A model generated the notes under the pieces. That model was not told the origin of the DNA. It did no database searches and saw nothing but the letters and a program-made list of their open reading frames with translations. Positions 26,653 to 34,500 of a DNA stretch of 64,000 bases are shown piece by piece (position 1 is the stretch's first letter; each line of letters begins with the position of its first letter). Position numbers and translations under genes: made by a program. This DNA comes from Pseudomonas synxantha BG33R (GTDB lineage Bacteria; Pseudomonadota; Gammaproteobacteria; Pseudomonadales; Pseudomonadaceae): the NCBI RefSeq assembly GCF_000263715.2, contig NZ_CM001514.1, positions 1,908,936 to 1,972,935 on the forward strand, read 5' to 3'.

Positions 26653-27690
26653 TCAACTCTGCTCACTCTCATACCGATCCAACGTATCACTGGCAATCTC
26701 CCGCCCCAGGGCGATCAGCTCCGGCGCCTTGTAGAACTCGAAGAACCGGCACACTCGCTTCGGCACGTTGATCAGCACATCTGGCGGGTAGCCTGCGATC
26801 TTGTACTGCGCCAATGACGTCTGCATCACCTCGAAACTCTGGTTGATCAGGTCCAGCAGCGACGCAGGCCCGACGTTATCGATAATGAACGAGCCGGTCG
26901 CCGACTTCGGTGCGCCGGCTTTTTCCGGCGCGGCAGCGGGTTGCTGGGATTCGGGTTCAGCCGACTCCAGCCACGGGTTGATCTCTGCTGCCTGGGCCTG
27001 CAAGGCTTCCTGTTCGAGCTTCATCAACTGCTCGGCCTGTTTGCGGCGAAATGGCAGGTGCGATCCGAGCGACTTGGCCAGGCTGTTGAAGCGGCTCTTG
27101 AACGCCGGCGGGCGCTGGATCACCGGCAGCCGATAGTGCTTCTGGTTGGTGGCGTTGAGGTTGACCGCGATGATCAAGTCACAGTGGCTCGACACCACCG
27201 GCACGATAGGCAGCGGGTTGAGCAGACCGCCGTCCACCAGCATCCGATTGCCTTGCATCACCGGGGTGAACAGGCTTGGGATCGCCGCCGATGCGCGCAT
27301 GGCCTGGTGCAGGCAGCCTTCCTGAAACCAGATTTCCTGTTGGTTGGTAAGGTCGGTGGCCACGGCGGTGTAGGGGATGCGCAGCTCTTCAATATTGATC
27401 TCGCCGACGATTTTGCGAATCTGCCCGAAAACTTTTTCGCCACGAATCGCACCCAGGCGAAAGCTCACATCTACCAGGCGCAATACGTCGAGGTAGTCCA
27501 GGCTTTCGATCCAGTTTCGATATTCGTCCAGCTTGCCTGCGGCATAGATGCCGCCGACCACCGCGCCCATCGAACAGCCGGCGATACAGGCGATGTCATA
27601 GCCGCGTCGTTCGATTTCTTCGATCACCCCGATATGGGCGTAGCCCCTGGCTCCCCCGGAGCCCAGCACTAAGGCAACACGTTTTTTCAT
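26653..27690 (-). CDS. patatin-like phospholipase (RssA-like)
   Basis: A 345-residue cytoplasmic patatin-family hydrolase. The oxyanion motif GSGGARGYAHIG is at residues 9-20, the nucleophile elbow G-x-S-x-G is GCSMG near residue 41, and the catalytic Asp is in VDGGLLNPLP near 186. The region after residue 230 (Glu/Gln/Ala-rich) is a linker, followed by a conserved C-terminal segment. The ATG at 27690 with AAGGAC upstream was preferred to the ATG ten codons earlier. The likely reaction is hydrolysis of membrane lipid acyl esters; the in vivo substrate is unknown. Confidence 0.88.
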   Translation of the reverse strand: MKKRVALVLGSGGARGYAHIGVIEEIERRGYDIACIAGCSMGAVVGGIYAAGKLDEYRNWIESLDYLDVLRLVDVSFRLGAIRGEKVFGQIRKIVGEINIEELRIPYTAVATDLTNQQEIWFQEGCLHQAMRASAAIPSLFTPVMQGNRMLVDGGLLNPLPIVPVVSSHCDLIIAVNLNATNQKHYRLPVIQRPPAFKSRFNSLAKSLGSHLPFRRKQAEQLMKLEQEALQAQAAEINPWLESAEPESQQPAAAPEKAGAPKSATGSFIIDNVGPASLLDLINQSFEVMQTSLAQYKIAGYPPDVLINVPKRVCRFFEFYKAPELIALGREIASDTLDRYESEQS

Positions 27691-27895
27691 GTCCCAGTCC
27701 TTCGCAAAACAGGTGCCCACAATGCACCCATCCGGGGGGCGGCTTCAATCTTCGGTTATTTTTCGAGGATAACCTTTGTGCTCGGGTATGCTCTGGCAAT
27801 AGGTACGACCGATTTCAGGCTAGGGACAAGGCACTTTTCCCTGTGGGTAACGTCTACAGGCTACGAATGATTTTGCTTATTTTGAGGTGTCATCA

Positions 27896-28174
27896 ATGAA
27901 AGCCTGGATGTGTGTGCCTGTGATCGTGCTGGCCTTGGCCGGCTGTGCCGGCAAGACGGCCTACCGCGACAGCTGCGGTTCCCAATTGGATGCCGCCTGG
28001 AAAGAACTCGATCTGGCCAAGGCTGAAGGTTTTGCCGGCACCGTGAGTTACTCCAAGGCTCTGTCGCTATTGACTGGCGCCAAGACCCAGCAGCAGTTTG
28101 AAGCGTTTGAAGGGTGCTCCAACAAAGCCCAGAAGGCGCGGTTCTATATTCGTGAGTCTCGCGCCGGGCGTTGA
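27896..28174 (+). CDS. small predicted lipoprotein
   Basis: A 92-residue protein with a lipoprotein signal (MKAWMCVPVIVLALAGC; lipobox LAGC, acceptor Cys at 17). The mature chain is mostly helical with Cys residues in DSCGSQL and EGCSNK that could form a disulfide. An RBS TTGAGG precedes the ATG at 27896; a GTG three codons earlier is unlikely. It is a conserved pseudomonad type of unknown function, 44 bp before the CHAD gene and probably co-transcribed. Confidence 0.75.
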   Translation: MKAWMCVPVIVLALAGCAGKTAYRDSCGSQLDAAWKELDLAKAEGFAGTVSYSKALSLLTGAKTQQQFEAFEGCSNKAQKARFYIRESRAGR

Positions 28175-28218
28175 CCTGTAGCGGCGAGTAGGATTATTCA
28201 TTGGAAAGTGAGGGCAGG

Positions 28219-28980
28219 ATGTCAGCGTTGGTCAATCAGTTAGTCGCCCAGGTCATAGGCCTGGAAGTAGGGTTACTGAGCTGCCAGGCTCGCCTCGCCG
28301 CCGTCACTGACGATGAAGCCCTGCATGATTTGCGCACCACCGTGCGGCGCTTGCGCAGCTTGTTGCGGCCTTTGCGCGGGCTGCCCGGTGTGGAACAGCT
28401 TGAATTGGCCGCCAGTACGGTTGGCCAATTGACCACGCCGCTGCGTGACCGCGAGGTCCTGGCGGCGTATCTGCATCAGCACGGTTATCACGAGGCGGCT
28501 GATCGGCGCCTGCGCCTGCAGCCCGAGGCCTATCGCCATGTGGCGCAAAGCCCGGAGTTGGCGCACCTGTTACTGATTCTGGATGCATTCCCACGCTTTA
28601 TTCGCGCCTCCCAGCACCAGAAACTGCTCAAAGGCTTGCGCCCGCGCATCGAGAAACGCCTGGCCAAGCAATGGCAGAAACTCGATGAAGCCCTGAAGGA
28701 TCCCGAGCATGATCGCCACCGCCTGCGGTTGCTGATCAAGCGCGTGCGTTACGCCGCCGAGGCTTACCCCGAACTGGACAAGCTATCCCCCAACGCCATG
28801 TCGCGATTGAAGAAAGCCCAAAGCGCCCTGGGCGACTGGCATGACTGCTGGCAGTGGCTGGCCCAGGCCGGGCAGCAGGCGGATCTGCAACCTTGCGTTG
28901 CCATCTGGCAGCGCACCATGCTCAAGGCTCAAGGGCAGGCTGACCGTGTGCTGGACAAACTCAGCGCCGATTGTTTTTAA
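28219..28980 (+). CDS. CHAD domain protein
   Basis: A 253-residue all-helical protein of the CHAD family, whose conserved His and basic residues bind polyphosphate. Seen: DDEALHDLRTTVRRLRSLLRPLRG with the diagnostic H-D-x-R-x-x-x-R-R near residue 36, KRVRYAAEAY near 180 and LGDWHDCWQW near 210. It probably associates with polyphosphate granules. The ATG at 28219 follows GAGGGCAGG; an in-frame TTG at 28201 is weaker. There is no CYTH domain, so it is the stand-alone form. Confidence 0.85.
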   Translation: MSALVNQLVAQVIGLEVGLLSCQARLAAVTDDEALHDLRTTVRRLRSLLRPLRGLPGVEQLELAASTVGQLTTPLRDREVLAAYLHQHGYHEAADRRLRLQPEAYRHVAQSPELAHLLLILDAFPRFIRASQHQKLLKGLRPRIEKRLAKQWQKLDEALKDPEHDRHRLRLLIKRVRYAAEAYPELDKLSPNAMSRLKKAQSALGDWHDCWQWLAQAGQQADLQPCVAIWQRTMLKAQGQADRVLDKLSADCF

Positions 28981-29069
28981 CGCGGTCCGGCTTTTGGCCG
29001 GAATGGGTGGTGTGCCGGTCCGTCTTGATGGTTAAGATTCCCCATCGATTTTCTTGATGTGAGGTCGCC

Positions 29070-29867
29070 ATGCGCTTTAGTGATTTGCTCGACGCTGCCC
29101 GAAGCAACCCGTTGGACGTCACCATTCCTGCCGAATGGGCTCAGGGCCGTGCCACCTTTGGCGGCCTGGTCGCCGCTTTGCAATACGAGGCGCTGCGTGC
29201 CCAGGTGTCGGCGGATCGTCCGTTACGTTCCCTGGCCATCACCTTTGTCGGCCCGGTGGCGCCGGATGTACCTGCCAGTTATCAAGTCGAAGTGCTACGC
29301 GAGGGCAAGGCCGTCAGCCAGTTGCTTGGGCGCGTGGTCCAGAACGGTGAAGTAGCGACCCTGGTCCAGGCCAGTTTTGGCGCATCTCGAACGTCGGAAA
29401 TCGACGTCGCGAGCGAACCGGCGCCAGTGTTCAAACATTGGGATGAGTGCCAGGAGCTGCCGTACATCAAGGGCGTTACCCCTGAGTTCATGCGCCACCT
29501 GGCGATGCGTTGGGCCGTGGGCGGCCTGCCGTTTACGGGCAATAAGTCCCGCGACATGGGCGGCTGGGTACGGTTGCGCGGGGATGTGAAAGAAGAGCCG
29601 CTGACCGAAGCGCATATCCTCGCCCTGGTCGACGCCTGGCCGCCAGCTTTGCTACCGCACCTGAAAACGCCTGCGCCTGGCAGCACCCTGACCTGGACCA
29701 TCGAGTTCATCCAGCCGCTGCAAGACCTGACCACCCTCGACTGGTGCCAGTACCACGTCAACATCGAGCACGCCCGCGACGGCTACGGCCACGCTGCCGC
29801 TGCGCTGTGGAGCCCGACCGGCGAGTTGATCGCCCTCAGCCGCCAGACCGTGGTGGTGTTCGCCTAA
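29070..29867 (+). CDS. acyl-CoA thioesterase (TesB-like double hotdog)
   Basis: A 265-residue cytoplasmic protein with the two-hotdog layout of the TesB-like thioesterase family: an N-terminal hotdog with PAEWAQGRATFGGLVAAL and SLAITFVGPV, and a C-terminal one with ALVDAWPPALLPHL and the catalytic-type WTIEFIQPLQDL. It should hydrolyse acyl-CoA thioesters of unknown chain length. It has its own RBS (GAGGTCGCC) and is convergent with the DUF962-like gene. Confidence 0.85.
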   Translation: MRFSDLLDAARSNPLDVTIPAEWAQGRATFGGLVAALQYEALRAQVSADRPLRSLAITFVGPVAPDVPASYQVEVLREGKAVSQLLGRVVQNGEVATLVQASFGASRTSEIDVASEPAPVFKHWDECQELPYIKGVTPEFMRHLAMRWAVGGLPFTGNKSRDMGGWVRLRGDVKEEPLTEAHILALVDAWPPALLPHLKTPAPGSTLTWTIEFIQPLQDLTTLDWCQYHVNIEHARDGYGHAAAALWSPTGELIALSRQTVVVFA

Positions 29868-29873
29868 GCCCTG

Positions 29874-30236
29874 TCAGTGGTGGTGACGTTGCCGCCAGGC
29901 ACGCCACCAGCCACCGCTTAACACAAAGCGCGGGAAGGTCACGAATTGCTCGACCACCAGGCGTTGCACCGCATCTTTACGGTCGCTGAACGGCTCACTG
30001 GCCTGGGCTTCCAGGCTGTGGCCGTGACGCTGCAACGCCAGGCCCGCCACGATGCCGACCACACCGATAGCCAAGCTGGCCAAGCTCAGGCTGAACACCC
30101 CTGAAACGATCAGCAGGAAACCGACGATAAACAGCGGCACGGCAATCAGATGCAACGCCAGGTTGGTCGGGTGCTGGTGGTTTTGTGGGTAATGACGCCA
30201 TTGCCAGGCGGGGAGATTGGGGTGACGTTTGCCCAT
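29874..30236 (-). CDS. DUF962/Mpo1-like membrane protein
   Basis: A 120-residue protein: polar N-terminus WQWRHYPQNHQHPTNLALH, then two hydrophobic helices (about 32-53 and 57-75), then a basic tail ending RHHH. The HPTN...LHLIAVPLF motif is that of the DUF962/Mpo1-like family; yeast Mpo1 is an Fe2+-dependent dioxygenase for 2-hydroxy fatty acids, but bacterial roles are unproven. The ATG at 30236 was preferred to the frame opening at 30308. Confidence 0.7.
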   Translation of the reverse strand: MGKRHPNLPAWQWRHYPQNHQHPTNLALHLIAVPLFIVGFLLIVSGVFSLSLASLAIGVVGIVAGLALQRHGHSLEAQASEPFSDRKDAVQRLVVEQFVTFPRFVLSGGWWRAWRQRHHH

Positions 30237-30352
30237 GATCGTGAGTCCTCTGTCCGTTGGAACAACTTGGACAGAGTTTAGGTGCGCAGGGGCGGGGTAG
30301 CGAATCAAGGCTGGCTATTGGGGTTATAGAGAACAGTTTGGCGGAGTGATCC

Positions 30353-30742
30353 TCATGCCCAAATGACGCAGTCATGATCATCCATATGCACCAAAAATGT
30401 TATTTCGCTATCGGTTATCCAAAATGGATAGCCGGTGGTTTCGCCTAAAACAGATGCTAGAACTCGAGAGTTATCAATTTTCCAGGCGGTATATGCTGAG
30501 TCAAATACCACCAGAACTAGATCCTTCTCGCTGATGCGATACGGTATTTCCTTCCAAAAGTCAGGGTTGTGCTCCGTGTGTTTTTCGTTCAGTTCGGTGG
30601 AATCAAGCACGTTGCTTTGTGATTTGAAAAATTTTCTCGTCAGAGAATTTATCAATACGTTGAGTTCATTCGCATCAAGCTTCCTTGAGCTGATTTTCAA
30701 GGTGTTACATGCTTCGTCTATTTCCTCTTCCAAGTAGCTCAT
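30353..30742 (-). CDS. putative immunity protein of the orphan toxin tip
   Basis: A 129-residue acidic cytoplasmic protein without signal or membrane segments. Its ATG (30742) shares one base with the TGA of the toxin-tip frame (TGATG), so the two are translationally coupled, the standard arrangement for polymorphic toxin and immunity genes. The C-terminal half with FWKEIPYRISEKDLVLVV and HMDDHDCVIWA is well structured in appearance, but I cannot place it in a named Imm family. The AT-rich composition, unlike the neighbours on the left, points to horizontal origin. Confidence 0.7.
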   Translation of the reverse strand: MSYLEEEIDEACNTLKISSRKLDANELNVLINSLTRKFFKSQSNVLDSTELNEKHTEHNPDFWKEIPYRISEKDLVLVVFDSAYTAWKIDNSRVLASVLGETTGYPFWITDSEITFLVHMDDHDCVIWA

Positions 30743-31083
30743 CAAGGGACACCTTTTTTGGAGCGGCTAAGAGGAACCAGTTTGAGCAGTATATGGCCTC
30801 TCTTTGCACCTCCACCGGACCTCTTTCCAGGAGTTTGATAGCCGATATGAGGTGATTTTGGGCCTTCTTTGCTTGGCACAAGCAGAAGGTCGTCAATATT
30901 CACTTCCACTCCCCTATTGGGCCCGCTTTGTACACGCCATTCCGTTGGAAATGATTTGCCATATTGGTCTTTGCCCCATTTTGATACGCTGTATTCAGTC
31001 TCCGGTATGCCTGTTCTGCGAAAGGCCTCATCCAAACCAACGGGGGGCGAATTGGGGCTGGCTATGGGGGCATAGTGATTACG
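30742..31083 (-). pseudogene. displaced Rhs toxin tip, type-47-like, without Rhs core
   Basis: An open frame of about 113 codons beginning right after a TAG at 31084-31086 and lacking a good start (first plausible one TTG at 31035). The translation has DEAFRRTGIPETEYSV, KWGKDQYGKSFPTEWR, PHIGYQTPGKRSGGGAKRGHILL, the pattern I associate with the polymorphic toxin type 47 domain, an RNase-type tip by family description. It has no Rhs core or PAAR part and lies downstream of an intact Rhs and its immunity gene: the usual form of an orphan tip left behind by recombination. It could be silent, or become active again by joining to the Rhs core. Confidence 0.65.
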
Positions 31084-31098
31084 CTATTTTTGTTCTAT

Positions 31099-31503
31099 CT
31101 AGAAAAAATAATCGTCTGGACCATTTATGTATACATTCGGATCGCAAAGTGAAATGAATTTAGCCTTGAATTCAATTAGAGAACTTTCATTCTTTGCTTG
31201 GAAATGAAAAAGGTCATTTTGCTTAGTAATATCAACAAAAAACACCTCTCTAAGGGGGATGTTGTGTATTTTTAATTCGCGAATACCATGACAATCGATG
31301 CCCATTCTGCAGGTGTTATAGCCTTTCCCTTCCCATTTTTTTGGCAAGATATCTGGGAATTCGGGTATGTCGAACCCTAATCCAACAGAAGGTCGATCAT
31401 TTTCTATTTGCAAAGAAAAAAGAGCAATTTTTCCGATTTCTATAGGCGTGCTAAAAATCTTTTCAAAAAAAATATTATGATCAAGTTCGTTCCAGTATTT
31501 CAT
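31099..31503 (-). CDS. immunity protein, Imm50-like, cognate to the Rhs tip
   Basis: A 134-residue cytoplasmic protein. The sequence MKYWNELDHNIFFEKIF, FSLQIENDRPSVGLGFDIPEFPD, PKKWEGKGYNT and IKELKIHNIP-type segments fit the Imm50 immunity family as I remember it. Its ATG overlaps the Rhs stop by four bases (ATGA, 31500-31503), so it is made with the toxin and should neutralise the nuclease tip in the producer cell. DNA is strongly AT-rich, matching the toxin tip and differing from the Rhs core. Confidence 0.75.
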   Translation of the reverse strand: MKYWNELDHNIFFEKIFSTPIEIGKIALFSLQIENDRPSVGLGFDIPEFPDILPKKWEGKGYNTCRMGIDCHGIRELKIHNIPLREVFFVDITKQNDLFHFQAKNESSLIEFKAKFISLCDPNVYINGPDDYFF

Positions 31504-34500
31504 CGGTTTTTCCTAAAGTTGTAATGATCCTTGCCGCCGTTTACGGTTCCGTTTCGAGGCTTGTCTATTGGTCGCAAATTGAAATGCGCTTTTTGGTCAC
31601 CTATGCCGTCTGGTCTGCCAAATTTATGCCCGGCAGAATGGTCTTGAATAAGTACTTTAGAGCCATCTGCCCTCGTGAATTGATAAACTCTTGAATTTAT
31701 GAATCTACCGCTCTCATCCAATATATTGTCATCATTCAAATCAGTCATTTTTTCTACTATGTACTGTGTCGTTCTTCCTGACTTCGGGTGTGTCATCACA
31801 TCGGGGTTTTGAGTCATCGGTACATTGGCATCCCTTTTTGCTTGCCTGAACGCCCCTTTACGAGAGACATCAGGTATATCCGGTTCAGCAGGCAAAGAGC
31901 AGGTCGGTTTTTTCTTTCCTGAGCCCGGACAATTTGTACTCAATCCCAGCGGATCAATCCAGCCAGTAGGGCTGGGCACGTACTGGTACCCATTGACCCC
32001 ACCCGCCAACTTCACCGGGTCCGGCGTCAGGTAACGACCGATATCCGGATTGTAGTAGCGATGGCGGTTGTAGTGCAGCCCGCTTTCCTGATCGAAATAC
32101 TGCCCTTGAAAGCGCAACGGATTGTCGATCTTGCCTACGTCGAGCCGGGCGATCTGGCCGTAGGCGCGGTAGTGGGCGGACCAGACGATTTCGCCTTCGG
32201 GCGTGGTGAGTTCCTGCGGTGTGCCGAGGTGGTCGAGTTGGTAGTGGTAGGGCGTTGTGACTTGCGGTCCATAGCCTTCCAGCAGTGCCAGGGGGCGGAA
32301 GCTGCTGGGCTCGTAGATGTAGCTGCGATGACAATCCGCATGGTGTTCGGCAATCAGCTTGTCGCCTTGCCAGAAAAACTCGGTGGTCTTGCCATCCACG
32401 GTTTTGCTGACACGTCGCCCAAACGGGTCATAGCGATAACTGGCGGTTTCGCCGTTCGGTTTTGTGATGCTGATTAACCGATGCTGGCAGTCGTAGCGGT
32501 ACTCAGTAACGAGTTGCTGGCCCTTGCCGCGCCGCTCGCGGATCAGGTTGCCGAAGGCGTCGTAGTCGTAATGGCGGTCGCCCTGGATCATCAGGCGGTT
32601 GCCGGCAACGATGTCCGGGCCGGGACGGTCTTGCATCAGCAGGTTGCCCGCCGGGTCGTGGGCGAAGTGCTCCTGGACGTCTTGGGAATGATCGGCGCGG
32701 GTCAGGCGATTAAGCGGGTCGTAGCGGTAGTCGTGTTGGCCTTTGCGTGTGTCGAGCAGGCGGGTGAGGGTGCCGCTTTTGTCGTAGTCGTATTGGCGTT
32801 GGTAGAGGTAGTTTTGCTGCTGCGTAACGGCGTGGGCGTGTAGGCGGTTTTGCTCGTCGTAGTGATAGTGGCTGAGCAGTTGACCTTGTTGGCGTTGGTG
32901 TTCGCGGCCGCTCTTGAATAAATGTGCAGTGAGCACCTCACCATTGAGCTCGACCGTAGCGAGATGGCCGCCTTTGTCGTGGTTGAAGGTGAGGCGGTTG
33001 TTGTCGGGCAGGCGCAGTTTTTGTAGTTGGCCGCAGGCGTCGTAGCCGTAGCGCAAGGTGCCCCAGCCTTGGTGTTCGGCGGTCAGGCGGTTTTGGCGGT
33101 CGTATTCGTAGGCCAACGCCCAGTGGCCGTCTTCGACGCTGAGGAGATTGCCTTGGCGGTCGTAGGCATAGTCGACAACGCTGGCATCAGGCAGGGTTTT
33201 TCGTACGAGGCGACCGGCGTGGTCGCGCTCGTAGCGGGTGATGAGCTGACTGCCGTCGTCGCCGTGTTCGGTCTTTTCCAGCAGGTTGCCGTTGAGGTCG
33301 TAGACGTAGGCGGTGCGTTGGCCGTCGAAGCCGGTTTCCTGCTGGATCAGGCCGTTGGGGTGGTAGTCAAGTTGGTAGGTTTCGCCGACTTCGTTTTCGA
33401 TTTCGGTCAGCAGTAAGCGAACGTTGTCGTAGCGGTATTTGACCTGGGTGCCGTCGGCGTTGATACGGCGGCTGATCAGGTGCAACCCATCGGCGTATTC
33501 GTAGCGGGTGACGTGGCCCAGTTCATCGCGCTCGGCGATGATTTTTCCGTAGGGGTTGTAGCTGAATTCTCGTGTGGTGCCGCCTGGCAAGACGAGGCGA
33601 ATCAACCTACCGACGCTGTCCCATTCATAGACTGTCTGTGCGCCGTGTTCATCCTCGCGGGCAATCTGTCGGCCTAAATCGTCATAGCGATAACGCTTGA
33701 TCCCGCCATTGGGCAATTGCTCTTCCAGTAACTGGCCCCGCTCATTCCACACCAGCCGATGGCAACTGTGATCCGGGTACCAAACTCCGGTCAGTTGCCC
33801 GTATTTGTTGTAGCTGTAGTCAGTCGAATTACCATCTGGATCAGTTTTGTGGGTGACATCGCCTTGCTCATTACGCTCGTATTTCCAGACAGCCTCGCCG
33901 CGCCTTACAACCCGTACGAAGCCGTTGTCATGTTCGTAGGAGGTCGGCTCATCATCCCCGGGAAACAACGCCACCAAGCGTCCGGCTTCGTCGTACTGAT
34001 ACGCCGTCACCGCGCCCAGCGGATCCTGCTCGACGGTCAGCCGGCCTTTGTCGTCATAGGATTTGAAATGCTCGGCGCCGTCCGGATCGATCCGCTGCAC
34101 CAACCGCGCCCGGTCGTCGTGGACATAGACTTCCTGGCTGCCATCGGCGTTATGCACGGTGACACGGCCGTCATCCCCCCAGGCATAGCGCGTGTCCATC
34201 TGCGAAAAGCTCGCCCAGTGCCGGACGCAGCGCGCCGCCTTGCCAGCGCGCTCCCATTCCCAAAAGAAACTCGCCCCACCGGCCAGCTGCCGCTCAAGAA
34301 TGACGTGCTGATCGTCGTACCGATAACGCTCGCTTTCACCGACGGCATTGGTCGCGCAAACCAGTCGTCCAGCTTCGTCATAGGCGTAGGAAACAACGTT
34401 CTGCTCGGTTTCCCAGACGTAAGGTTCACGCCCTGTGGCGCGATGCACCTGATAGTCCACCGCGACGATTCGATCCAGCTCATAACGCAGCAGCAGCGAG

